Positions 1 through 7,818 of a DNA stretch of 64,000 bases are shown piece after piece (position 1 is the first letter of the stretch; each line of letters starts with the position of its first letter). The stretch is taken from contig PAPV01000005.1 of NCBI GenBank assembly GCA_002709075.1, forward strand, positions 153,989 to 217,988. Direction: 5' to 3'. A program made the position numbers and the translations under genes. The DNA is from Rhodospirillaceae bacterium (GTDB taxonomy: Bacteria; Pseudomonadota; Alphaproteobacteria; MPNO01; UBA2964). The notes below the pieces were generated by a model. The model saw nothing but the letters and a program-made list of their open reading frames with translations. It had not been told where the DNA came from and did not search any database.

Positions 1-94
1 CCAATTTTTAATTCTTATAAGATAAACGGGTCGGTTCAATTATTACTTTTCCCAATTTCTAATTGGAAAAAGACTTTAAGGGAAATAACTTTAA

Positions 95-718
95 ATGATA
101 GATTTTTATACATACGGCTTTCCTAGCTGCTGGATGGTTTCCATCATGTTAGAGGAATGTTGTACAGATTATGTGTGCCACACCGTTGATGTAACCCAAT
201 TTGAACAAAATACACCAGAATTTGAACGAATTAGTCCGAACCATACGGTACCTGCAATTCTTGACCGAAATGGGCCAGGAGGAAAACCTATCCGAATTTT
301 TGAGTCAGCCGCTATCTTGCATTATCTAGCAAACAAAACAGGGAAACTAAAGGGAAATACTGAAATTGTTGAGGTCGAGGCTTATCAATGGATGATGGTC
401 GTGATAACTGGGGTAGCACCATTTTACAAATTAGGTATTGAAAAATCGACATTGAACGAAAGCGACAAGGTATTAAATATCAGAAAATCACAAATCGAAA
501 AAACTTTGAAACGTTATGTAAGTGTATTAGATTTTCGTCTCCGCGAGTACCAATATCTAGCTAAGGTTTACACGATGGCAGACGTAGCTGCTTACCCATG
601 GATTTGTAATCTTGAGCAAAACTTTGACATTTATCTTCATGATTTTGTCGGGGTAAACAATTGGTACTCCAGGCTGAAAAAACGTACTGCAATTCGCTCT
701 GGGATGTCAGTTCCTTGA
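95..718 (+). CDS. Glutathione S-transferase family protein (divergent paralogue)
   Basis: A 207-residue protein with GST architecture: an N-terminal thioredoxin-like domain (about residues 1-80, with the glutathione-binding 'FESAAILHYLA' stretch that matches the usual ESxAI motif) and an all-helical C-terminal domain ending in the 'MADVAAYPWI' N-capping motif. It resembles the YfcG/YghU (Nu) group, but the Thr-x-Asn segment that binds the glutathione thiol there is 'FPSCWMVS' here, so the catalytic Asn is missing and a Cys lies nearby. The gene at 1047 is a related, more canonical copy. The substrate is unknown; it could have lost transferase activity. The ATG start is the first in the frame, with AGGGA about 10 nt upstream. 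Confidence 0.85.
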   Translation: MIDFYTYGFPSCWMVSIMLEECCTDYVCHTVDVTQFEQNTPEFERISPNHTVPAILDRNGPGGKPIRIFESAAILHYLANKTGKLKGNTEIVEVEAYQWMMVVITGVAPFYKLGIEKSTLNESDKVLNIRKSQIEKTLKRYVSVLDFRLREYQYLAKVYTMADVAAYPWICNLEQNFDIYLHDFVGVNNWYSRLKKRTAIRSGMSVP

Positions 719-859
719 TTTTGGAAAACGGTAAATATCGCATGAGTCGAGTTCGAGAAAATTTTTAAATTATACTGATTTTTTTTTGTCAAATTGACAA
801 GATGATTTTTTAACATTTATCAAATCTTTAATGTTAGTTGGTTTAGAATGAGGCAACAA

Positions 860-887
860 TTGACATAGATTATCCCTATGCCATAAC
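860..887 (+). promoter_or_regulatory. Candidate sigma-70 promoter of tRNA-Ser
   Basis: A perfect -35 box TTGACA (860-865), a 16-nt spacer and CATAAC (882-887, four of six matches to TATAAT) lie about 40 nt upstream of the mature tRNA 5' end. The -10 box is weak, so this is a prediction from motif and position only. Confidence 0.45.
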
Positions 888-925
888 TAAGGTTGCATAC
901 AGCGTGTTATTATATCACTCATAGC

Positions 926-1015
<90 letters not shown>

Positions 1016-1046
1016 TTATATTATAATTATTTAATTAAGTAATTTC

Positions 1047-1682
1047 ATGATTACACTTTACAGTAAGGCAACGTCAAATGGCAGAAAAGCGTCCATAATG
1101 CTCGAGGAAGTCGGCCTCGAGTATGTTGTTAGAGCAATGGCGCTGGATAAAAAGGAGCAAAAAGAGAACTGGTATTTGCAGATAAATCCGAATGGACGGA
1201 TACCTTGCATAGTGGATGACCAAGGTCCCAATGGAGATCCTGTTACTATATTTGAATCTGGTGCAATACTAATTTATCTGGCAGAGAAAGCCGGTCAGTT
1301 ATTGCCACTGGATCCGGTCGCTCGGTTTGAAGTCCTAAATTGGCTTTTTTTTGCTTCTGGTCACGTAACTCACACTGGGTTAGCGGTAATGTGGCAGGTT
1401 AGAAGTCGAGAAAGAGGAGAGGAACACTCAAATTTGAAGTTATGGCAGGCCGAAAATGCACGTGTGTACAGTGTTTTAGAGCGTGGGCTAGAAGGTCGCA
1501 AATATTTTTCAGTGGATTATTCAATCGCGGATATTGCTGCTTGGCCATGGATATATAGACATCAACTTGCTGGCATTAGCCTCGACAAGTTTCCAAACTT
1601 AAAGAATTGGTTCGAACGCATTGCGGATAGACCTGCGGTGCAGCGTGGGCTCCAGGTCCCACCACGTAATGATGCATTTTAA
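1047..1682 (+). CDS. Glutathione S-transferase, YfcG/YghU-like
   Basis: A 211-residue GST. The N-terminal thioredoxin fold begins MITLYSKATSNGRKAS, with the T-S-N active-site segment of Nu-class/YfcG-type enzymes, then 'NPNGRIPCI' (cis-Pro) and 'FESGAILIYLAEK' (glutathione gamma-Glu binding). The helical C-terminal domain carries 'SIADIAAWPWI', the usual N-cap box. The family often shows disulfide reductase or peroxidase activity with glutathione; the physiological substrate here is unknown. It starts 31 nt after the tRNA-Ser. It is paralogous to the gene at 95-718 but keeps the catalytic Asn. No strong Shine-Dalgarno sequence is seen. Confidence 0.88.
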   Translation: MITLYSKATSNGRKASIMLEEVGLEYVVRAMALDKKEQKENWYLQINPNGRIPCIVDDQGPNGDPVTIFESGAILIYLAEKAGQLLPLDPVARFEVLNWLFFASGHVTHTGLAVMWQVRSRERGEEHSNLKLWQAENARVYSVLERGLEGRKYFSVDYSIADIAAWPWIYRHQLAGISLDKFPNLKNWFERIADRPAVQRGLQVPPRNDAF

Positions 1683-1925
1683 AATACTTGCTTCGAAATC
1701 ATCTTCGCGTTGTTCAATTAACACAAAGTAGGGGCTCTGATGCTCTGATCAAACCGAGAGATACTCAAACAAAATCTGGACCTAGAGTTCCACTTACATT
1801 TTTTTAATTATCCTGAATTTTGTGGATCAAACTTTTTTAACTCCAACTTAAAAATCAGAAACTCCATTATTATGGGAAATGCCGTATTTTGAGTGATATT
1901 GGTTACTTGTTAAGTTGTGGATTAA

Positions 1926-1940
1926 TGTTACTATATAACA
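1926..1940 (+). promoter_or_regulatory. Candidate Zur operator upstream of znuA
   Basis: TGTTACTATATAACA has perfect 5-bp inverted arms (TGTTA/TAACA). Its core GTTACTATATAAC matches 10 of 12 defined positions of the proteobacterial Zur-box core GTTATANTATAAC. It sits 40 nt before the start of a zinc-binding-protein gene, where a zinc-responsive repressor would act. The match is read by eye and no weight matrix was run. Confidence 0.55.
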
Positions 1941-1980
1941 GAATATTGCAAGTTTGTTTTTGGAGAGAAGGTAATTAAGA

Positions 1981-3039
1981 ATGATCAAAAATGCGTTATT
2001 ATTGTTTTTTGCAATTTTTTTATTCGCAGCCGATCCGTCTTTTTCGAAAGATAATAAGCTCACAGTAGCTGCTTCCATAAAGCCAATTCATTCAATCGTT
2101 GCTTACCTGATGAAAGGGGTTGGAACGCCCAAATTGATTGTGGACGGTAAAACCTCCGCGCACAATTTTCATCTGAAACCCTCGCAGGTGCGTGTGATAA
2201 GGGACTCATCTTTATTCGTCTGGGTCGCCCCTTCCTTGGAAACATTTTTAAAAAAGCCCCTTTCTCAAAAAAACAGTGAAGATATTATAGCGTTAGGAAA
2301 ACTCAACTCTTTGGTTCGTCATGAGTTTCGGTCAGAGCATCATGATGAGGTTTCTCATTCGAAAAATTTGTCCAAGGACGAGCACGGGCATAAGGACGAG
2401 CACGGGCATAAGGAAAAGCACGGGCATAAGGAGAAGCACGGGCATAAGGAAAAGCACGGGCATAAGGACGAGCACGGGCATAAGGAAAAGCACGGGCATA
2501 ATCATGGTGATCTTACGGAAGATCCTCATTATTGGCTTGATCCAAGAAATGCTATTGTTCTTGCAAAGGCCGTAACAAAAGAACTGACAAGGCGTGATGC
2601 GAAAAATAGTTCAATCTACAAAACAAATTTAACTAAATTTCTTCAAGAAACTGATGCGTTAGAAAAGCAGTTAGCTGATAGATTAAAAGGGTTCGCAAAT
2701 ACCGATTATGTTGTGTTTCACGACGCATACCAATACTTTGAAAAGCGTTTTGGTCTTAAACCCGGACGGGCCATTACTATCTCACCTGAGACGCCTCCAA
2801 GCGCTCGAAGGGTCTATAGTGTTGCCACTGCTATAAGAAAAGAAAATATTGGTTGTATTTTTTCTGAACCCCAATTTAATCCTAAGTTGGTGAGAGCAAT
2901 TGCTGCCAAAAGTGGTGTGCACAGGGGTGTGATCGATCCTCTGGGTGCCAACATTCCTAATGGACCGATGTTGTATAAGACTTTACTTACCGACATGGCT
3001 GACGCTCTAATTGGTTGCGTGAAAAAATTACAGAATTAG
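1981..3039 (+). CDS. znuA: ZnuA-like zinc ABC transporter substrate-binding protein
   Basis: A 352-residue periplasmic metal-binding protein of the cluster A-I (ZnuA/TroA) family. It has a signal peptide (residues 1-22, hydrophobic core LLLFFAIFLFAA), a metal-ligand region near His37 and 'SAHNFHLKPS' (His61/His64), a central His/Lys/Asp/Glu repeat (about residues 135-174), the second ligand motif 'DPHYWLDP', a third His in 'VVFHDAYQYF', and the C-terminal domain with 'IFSEPQFNP'. The central histidine-rich loop is typical of ZnuA and is thought to capture zinc, but here it is an unusually regular 6-residue repeat. The start ATG follows GAGAAGG. No znuB or znuC is nearby; a DUF1007 gene and a NicO permease follow. 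Confidence 0.92.
   Translation: MIKNALLLFFAIFLFAADPSFSKDNKLTVAASIKPIHSIVAYLMKGVGTPKLIVDGKTSAHNFHLKPSQVRVIRDSSLFVWVAPSLETFLKKPLSQKNSEDIIALGKLNSLVRHEFRSEHHDEVSHSKNLSKDEHGHKDEHGHKEKHGHKEKHGHKEKHGHKDEHGHKEKHGHNHGDLTEDPHYWLDPRNAIVLAKAVTKELTRRDAKNSSIYKTNLTKFLQETDALEKQLADRLKGFANTDYVVFHDAYQYFEKRFGLKPGRAITISPETPPSARRVYSVATAIRKENIGCIFSEPQFNPKLVRAIAAKSGVHRGVIDPLGANIPNGPMLYKTLLTDMADALIGCVKKLQN
2383..2502 (+). repeat. 18-bp in-frame tandem repeat encoding His-Gly-His-Lys units
   Basis: Six full copies of an 18-bp unit (CACGGGCATAAGGAMRAG) plus a partial seventh, starting at 2383, 2401, 2419, 2437, 2455, 2473 and 2491. Copies differ only at two or three positions, giving HGHKDE or HGHKEK. The near identity at DNA level, including synonymous sites, points to recent slippage or unequal recombination. 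The array lies inside the histidine loop of the ZnuA-like protein, and copy number may vary between strains. Confidence 0.95.
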
Positions 3040-3134
3040 TTCGCTTTTGATTAAGTTATCTGTTACTAAAAAATCTAGAGTTTTCGACGGTTACGATAAC
3101 TGATACATTTGACAACACTGTCTTGGTGCAAACC

Positions 3135-3821
3135 ATGGGTAAACGTGATATAATTTTTCATGTATCCCAGCAAAGAGTGTGTTTACTGTTTTGGCTGTTG
3201 GTTTTTTTTCACGGAGTACAGCCCGCTTTTTCACACCCGCATGCTTGGATTGATTTGAGGACAGAAATACGCTTCAATGAGAGTGGAAAAGCCACAGCAT
3301 TATCTCAAATTTGGCTGTTAGATCCAGCATACAGCAGTTTCGCGACGGTAGGATTGGATAAAGATCGCGATGGAAAGCCTGATTGGGCCGCTTTAGATGC
3401 ACTTCTGCAAGAAAATATGAGCAACCTAAAGAAATATGACTATTTCACCCAAATTTTTTATGGCTCGAAATTAGTCAAATTTGGAGAGATCGTCCAAATG
3501 TCCTCACGGATGCAAGGTGGTAGGTTGGAAATGCGTTTTGTAGTGCCATTTAAGGAACCAATAAAAGTCTCTGATAAAAGAAAGCTGAGTTATCTTATCT
3601 TTGACCCAACATACTATATTGAGATCGTGCATGAAAAAAAAAATAAATCTGTATCTTTGGTTCGAGCACCTGCGGGGTGCACTTCCGAAGTTAAGGAACC
3701 CAATCCAGATGCGGGTACAGTAATGCTTGCAGCATCACTTGATAAAACGCAAAGTGGAGGTTTGGGTCTAGGCAAATTTTTTGCGGAAACCGTTAATATC
3801 GAATGCCCAACACAAAGCTGA
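3135..3821 (+). CDS. DUF1007 family periplasmic protein
   Basis: About 228 residues. An N-terminal signal peptide ('VCLLFWLLVFFHGVQPAFS') is followed by 'HPHAWID', the hallmark N-terminus of mature DUF1007 proteins. The body has 'DKDRDGKPDW', an EF-hand-like acidic loop. Family members usually sit beside NicO-type or zinc transport genes and are thought to serve metal traffic, but no reaction is established. I chose ATG 3135; in-frame TTG 3123 and GTG 3126 would add four or three residues, and none has a clear ribosome-binding site. It overlaps the following permease gene by 19 nt, indicating coupled translation. Confidence 0.8.
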   Translation: MGKRDIIFHVSQQRVCLLFWLLVFFHGVQPAFSHPHAWIDLRTEIRFNESGKATALSQIWLLDPAYSSFATVGLDKDRDGKPDWAALDALLQENMSNLKKYDYFTQIFYGSKLVKFGEIVQMSSRMQGGRLEMRFVVPFKEPIKVSDKRKLSYLIFDPTYYIEIVHEKKNKSVSLVRAPAGCTSEVKEPNPDAGTVMLAASLDKTQSGGLGLGKFFAETVNIECPTQS

Positions 3822-4726
3822 TTATTCTGTTTCTAGTCGCTTTAATTTGGTTTTGTATGTCCAAAGCAATCGCAGCAGAACTAAGCTCAAATCCTTCTTT
3901 CTGGTCAAATGTTGTTTCATGGATTTTCGATCAACAGCGTGCATTTCACAAAGAATTGATTGTCTCTATACAGAACATAAAAAATAAAAGCAGCTATACT
4001 GCTAGCATATCATTAATTTCTCTAAGTTTTCTTTATGGTATATTTCATGCTGCCGGACCTGGGCATGGGAAGGCGGTGATAACCAGTTATTTAGCAACTC
4101 AACCAGAAAAGCGTGTGAGCGCCATTTTGCTAGCAACAGGTTCGTCTTTAATTCAAGGAATTACAGCACTTATAATTGTGTATGGTTTGATATTCGTAGC
4201 AGGATTCCTGCCGCGGGATGCTAGTGACGCAATAAGTTGGAGTGAGCGCGCAAGTTTTCTTTTGGTGATGATATTGGGAGTAATTTTAATAATTAAATCA
4301 CTACAGTCTTGGAAAAATGATTATCAAAATACGGGCAATGATATGTGTTCACATGTGCATGGTCCGACCAAAGTTCAGATCCGAGCTTCAAGGAATATTT
4401 TGACGACACTGAGTATCATTCTGTCCATTGGCCTACGCCCCTGCACTGGAGCAGTGGTCGTTCTTGTTTTTGCTCAGGCACTTGGACTGTACTTTGCAGG
4501 CATTATAGCAGTTTTAATGATGGCTTTGGGTACAGGTATAACCGTCAGTGGGCTGGCATTTTTTGTTGTTTCTGTTCGTTCCTGGATTAGTACGAGTTTT
4601 ACAAGAACTTACAAAATTTGGGATAAGACAGGAAATATAATTTCAATTACTGGGGGTGTTTTTTTGGTGGTTTTCGGGATTTCTTTATTGAGTGCCAGCT
4701 GGAAAACCGCACATCCAATGTTTTAG
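3803..4726 (+). CDS. NicO-family nickel/cobalt (metal) permease
   Basis: A 307-residue integral membrane protein. A cleavable-looking N-terminal hydrophobic segment is followed by about six transmembrane helices. Family motifs are visible: 'HAAGPGHGK' early in the first core helix pair and 'SIGLRPCTGAVVVLVFA' in the second half. NicO/RcnA-like proteins move Ni or Co; beside a ZnuA-like protein and DUF1007 the cargo could well be zinc instead. The gene starts inside the DUF1007 gene (19-nt overlap). It ends 134 nt from the convergent UbiD gene with no clear terminator hairpin between them. Confidence 0.85.
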   Translation: MPNTKLIILFLVALIWFCMSKAIAAELSSNPSFWSNVVSWIFDQQRAFHKELIVSIQNIKNKSSYTASISLISLSFLYGIFHAAGPGHGKAVITSYLATQPEKRVSAILLATGSSLIQGITALIIVYGLIFVAGFLPRDASDAISWSERASFLLVMILGVILIIKSLQSWKNDYQNTGNDMCSHVHGPTKVQIRASRNILTTLSIILSIGLRPCTGAVVVLVFAQALGLYFAGIIAVLMMALGTGITVSGLAFFVVSVRSWISTSFTRTYKIWDKTGNIISITGGVFLVVFGISLLSASWKTAHPMF

Positions 4727-4860
4727 TTCGGGTGATATTTTAAACCTTCTTAATCATACATATTTAATCTCAAGCTAAAACGCCATACCATTTTTATTTA
4801 TCCTTAGATTTAAAGCTTGCGATTAAATAAATTATACAGTTCAAAAAAGATCTTATCTAC

Positions 4861-6285
4861 TCATGGTAGATCTTTAAACCATTTTGAACGGATACGATCA
4901 TCCAATTCTTTTGATGACCTGGCTACAATTGGAAATGTCTCTTTTCGTCTAAACGGTCGGCACGCATCGATGACTGCGCGTGAATTGCGTCGATCAGTCT
5001 CATCATCATAACACATGGGATCAAGATGTGTACTCCAACATCCATTGATTATGTCTATGTCTTCCCGTAAATCTACACGTGTTGACATCGCCCATATCAC
5101 CTCATTGATATTTGAAGGGTCGATATCATCATCAACAACAATAGTCCACCGATTCGCATAAGCTCCGGCGTGACACTGTGAGGCAATGAGACCTGCTTGT
5201 TTTGCGTGCCCGCCGTACATTTGTTTTATAGAAACTGTAAGCCAAAAACGGCTGCCACCAGCTTCGTGCGCCCACACACCTTTTACTTCCGGAATCCCCG
5301 CTGCTTCCAACTGGCTCCATACTGCACCGCAGCGATAGATACCCAAATAAAAGGTATTATCGTTTGGGGGAACCGCCGGAATTGCTCCGACGAGTATAGG
5401 ATTGTCACGATGCATCAGGGTTTCAACTCTTATAGCTGGCTCAGGCCTACTCCCTCCAGCATAATACCCCGTCCATTCACCCAAGGGGCCTTCTTGAATT
5501 GTATCGTCTGGGTCTATAAAACCCTCAAAGGCTATTTCCGCATTAGCTGGCACCGGAAGGCTAGTCCTCGGCATGTTAAATATTTCAATTGGCTCTCCTA
5601 AAATTCCACCAGCTGCCTCATATTCACTTTTTCCGTAAGGAACCTCCAACCCGGCTAACATAAAAAGGGCTGGATGCATGCCTGCGACCACCGCAACAGG
5701 GCAGGATTCGCCTCTCTCGTGATACTTTTCCATCATCAGCCTACAGTGCTTTCCGGGCGACATCATTACACTTGCGGTTTTAGGGTTATGAGCTTGAACG
5801 CGGTACGCACCATAATTTATCCACCCTGTGTCAGGGTCTTTCATGACAACCATACAAGCTGTTCCAATGAATGCTCCTCCATCGTGTTCGTGCCAAACTG
5901 GAGTCGGGATTGAGGTTATGTCGACTTTTTCTCCCTCTGTAATATTCTCTAAAAGAGGTCCGCCATTTACAGCTTTTGGTGTTTCAATAGGGCCGTCTCG
6001 CATGTAGTCGCGCCACCAGCCAATTAATTCATTGATTGACGCCTCTGGTTTTAACCCCAATGCCACGTTTATACGTGGAATTGAAGTTAGGATATTTGCC
6101 AGAACGCGATGCCCTTCGGGAAATCCGGGGACTTGATCAAACATAACGGCCGCTGTTCCCATTGTGCGCATGTAAATGTCTACAATACCGCCTATTTCCT
6201 CTGTGGGTTCAGCACCTTTGATGGTTTTTAATTCGCCTATAGAGTCTATCGCCTCTATCCAATTGCGTAAATCTTTGTTGGCCAC
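4861..6285 (-). CDS. UbiD-family (prenyl-FMN dependent) decarboxylase, paralogue 1
   Basis: A 474-residue member of the UbiD family, which reversibly decarboxylates aromatic, heteroaromatic or alpha,beta-unsaturated acids using prenylated FMN made by UbiX. The catalytic set is present: Arg in 'NYGAYRVQ' (about residue 162) and the two glutamates of 'EGPLGEWTGYY' (about 265 and 270), matching the R-E-E triad of fungal Fdc1. I chose GTG 6285 because GAGAG lies 7 nt upstream and the family normally starts near 'KDLRNWI'; the open frame runs to 6345. It is transcribed divergently from molybdenum hydroxylase operon 1, suggesting a shared pathway on a (hetero)aromatic acid. Paralogues lie at 26602 and 32208. 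Confidence 0.9.
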   Translation of the reverse strand: MANKDLRNWIEAIDSIGELKTIKGAEPTEEIGGIVDIYMRTMGTAAVMFDQVPGFPEGHRVLANILTSIPRINVALGLKPEASINELIGWWRDYMRDGPIETPKAVNGGPLLENITEGEKVDITSIPTPVWHEHDGGAFIGTACMVVMKDPDTGWINYGAYRVQAHNPKTASVMMSPGKHCRLMMEKYHERGESCPVAVVAGMHPALFMLAGLEVPYGKSEYEAAGGILGEPIEIFNMPRTSLPVPANAEIAFEGFIDPDDTIQEGPLGEWTGYYAGGSRPEPAIRVETLMHRDNPILVGAIPAVPPNDNTFYLGIYRCGAVWSQLEAAGIPEVKGVWAHEAGGSRFWLTVSIKQMYGGHAKQAGLIASQCHAGAYANRWTIVVDDDIDPSNINEVIWAMSTRVDLREDIDIINGCWSTHLDPMCYDDETDRRNSRAVIDACRPFRRKETFPIVARSSKELDDRIRSKWFKDLP

Positions 6286-6350
6286 ACCTTTTCTCTCGCG
6301 TTTAAAAAACTTACATTCTAGGTCATTGCATTTTTCGACAAACACAAAGG

Positions 6351-6379
6351 TTGGTCAAGCTGAAAACTCAAGTTATTAT
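6351..6379 (+). promoter_or_regulatory. Candidate promoter of molybdenum hydroxylase operon 1
   Basis: TTGGTC (6351-6356), a 17-nt spacer and TATTAT (6374-6379) resemble a sigma-70 promoter in the divergent gap between the UbiD gene and the first hydroxylase gene, about 80 nt before the start at 6458. Motif-only evidence in AT-rich DNA. Confidence 0.3.
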
Positions 6380-6457
6380 ATCAGACAAGTTTTGGGGATA
6401 GAGCTGTGTGGGTGCTCGGTTTAACAAAAGTATTTTTTTTGGAGGCAAAGTTAAGCT

Positions 6458-7327
6458 TTGAAAGCAGCGAAATTTAAATATATACGCCCAAGTTCTTTAG
6501 ATGAGGCTATTAATTTGTTGTCAGATTTTGGCGAGGAAGCCCGTATTTTAGCTGGAGGTCAGAGCCTCTTGCCAACACTCAATATGCGTCTCTCTCAACC
6601 AAAAGTTTTGATTGATATAAATAGGTTGGATGAACTCCAAGGTATATCACATGAAGGCAAGCACATTCGTATTGGTGCATTGACAAGGCATGTGGATATT
6701 GCGGAGTCTGACCTGATTACAGAAAATATTCCACTCATATCAGAAGCCATAGAATATGTGGCGCATGTTGCTGTCCGAAATCGGGGCACTTTCGGAGGGT
6801 CTGTTGCCCTAGCTGACCCAGCAGCAGAAATGCCTGCATGCACCCTAGCTCTTCAAGGAACATTGGTTGTTGAAGGTCCAAATGGTCGAAGGCAGATTCG
6901 TGCTGACGATTTTTTTCACGATCTTTACGAGACTGCACGCGCTCCAGAGGAAATTCTTGTCGAAGTTCAACTACCGATAAGAAGATCTGGGGAGAGTTTT
7001 GCTTTTATGGAGTTATCTAGGCGCAAGGGCGATTATGCAATGGCAGGATTAGCTTGCAAAGCAACTTTTCAAGATAACAGATTCCTATCCGTACGTCTTG
7101 TTTATTTTGGCACTGAGCTAAAACCAACCCTTGGTGAAAATGTTATGTCACAGCTCGAAGGGAGAGAGTGGTCAGAGACTCTGGCAGAAAAGGTAATAGC
7201 TTCGCTAGAAGATGACCTTGATCCAGTTGATAACCTACAAGGAAGTGCGGCGATGAAATTGCACCTTCAAAAAGTGCTAACCAAGAGGACGTTGGCCGAA
7301 GTGGTGCAGAGATTAGGAAACGTTTAA
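6458..7327 (+). CDS. Molybdenum hydroxylase 1, FAD-binding medium subunit (CoxM/XdhB type)
   Basis: A 289-residue FAD subunit of the xanthine dehydrogenase/CO dehydrogenase family. It passes electrons from the iron-sulfur subunit to an acceptor. The FAD-binding motifs 'ILAGGQSLLPTLNMR' (about residues 30-45) and 'AVRNRGTFGGSVALADPAAEMP' (about 105-127) are clear, and the C-terminal CO_deh_flav_C domain follows. The length matches three-subunit enzymes; there is no 4Fe-4S insertion as in 4-hydroxybenzoyl-CoA reductase HcrB. It starts with TTG after GGAGG (6441-6445) with a rather long 12-nt spacing. It is first of three tightly packed genes; its stop overlaps the next start by 1 nt. Confidence 0.92.
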   Translation: MKAAKFKYIRPSSLDEAINLLSDFGEEARILAGGQSLLPTLNMRLSQPKVLIDINRLDELQGISHEGKHIRIGALTRHVDIAESDLITENIPLISEAIEYVAHVAVRNRGTFGGSVALADPAAEMPACTLALQGTLVVEGPNGRRQIRADDFFHDLYETARAPEEILVEVQLPIRRSGESFAFMELSRRKGDYAMAGLACKATFQDNRFLSVRLVYFGTELKPTLGENVMSQLEGREWSETLAEKVIASLEDDLDPVDNLQGSAAMKLHLQKVLTKRTLAEVVQRLGNV

Positions 7328-7818
7328 TGGCTTACGATTTCTTGGACATCAAGTTAATTGTTAATGGGGAACAGGTTTCAGCAAGGGTCCCGGCTCGCAT
7401 GCATCTTGTTGATTTTCTTCGAATGGAATTAGAACTGACAGGCTCACATCTTGGATGTGAGCATGGTATCTGTGGTGCTTGCTCAGTACGGGTTGACGGT
7501 GTTGTCGTACGTGGCTGTCTGGTGTTGGCTGCCCAATGTGATGGGTCAGATGTTTTGACAATAGAGGGGTTAAGCGAGAGCAAAGAAGTTGTTGACCTCC
7601 AAAATACATTTGTTGAACGGAACGCAATGCAGTGTGGTTTTTGCACACCAGGTATGCTTATGACAGCAGCCGAGTTGCTCGCTAAAAACGATAAGATGGC
7701 TAGAAATGAAATAAGGGAATTTATGTCTGGTAATTTTTGTCGATGCACTGGTTACCATGCAATAATTGATGCTATTGAAATAACTATGGAAGCCCGCAGA
7801 GAGGAAGAAAGGTCGTGA
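7327..7818 (+). CDS. Molybdenum hydroxylase 1, [2Fe-2S] small subunit (CoxS type)
   Basis: A 163-residue iron-sulfur subunit. The plant-ferredoxin-type cluster is held by Cys44, Cys49, Cys52 and Cys64 (motif CEHGICGAC...C), and the second cluster by Cys103/Cys106 (QCGFCTPG) and Cys138/Cys140 (FCRCTGYH). It relays electrons from the molybdenum site to FAD. It sits in TAATG overlap with the upstream FAD gene and in GTGA overlap with the downstream molybdenum subunit gene, so the three are one transcriptional and translational unit in the order M-S-L. Confidence 0.95.
   Translation: MAYDFLDIKLIVNGEQVSARVPARMHLVDFLRMELELTGSHLGCEHGICGACSVRVDGVVVRGCLVLAAQCDGSDVLTIEGLSESKEVVDLQNTFVERNAMQCGFCTPGMLMTAAELLAKNDKMARNEIREFMSGNFCRCTGYHAIIDAIEITMEARREEERS

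Noticed and set aside
786-800. 15-nt palindrome TTGTCAAATTGACAA after the first GST gene
   Set aside because: Seven-base arms are expected several times by chance in 64 kb of AT-rich DNA, and no gene start is close enough to make it an obvious operator.
2321-2575. Long open frames in other frames and on the minus strand across the ZnuA repeat (also 2332-2529 minus)
   Set aside because: They exist only because the 18-bp repeat keeps every frame open; they give Thr-Gly-Ile-Arg or Met-Pro-Val-Leu repeats and lie inside a clear gene.
3090-3100. GTTACGATAAC before the DUF1007 gene as a second Zur site
   Set aside because: Arm spacing is 2 nt shorter than in the Zur-box core, so it is a poor match.
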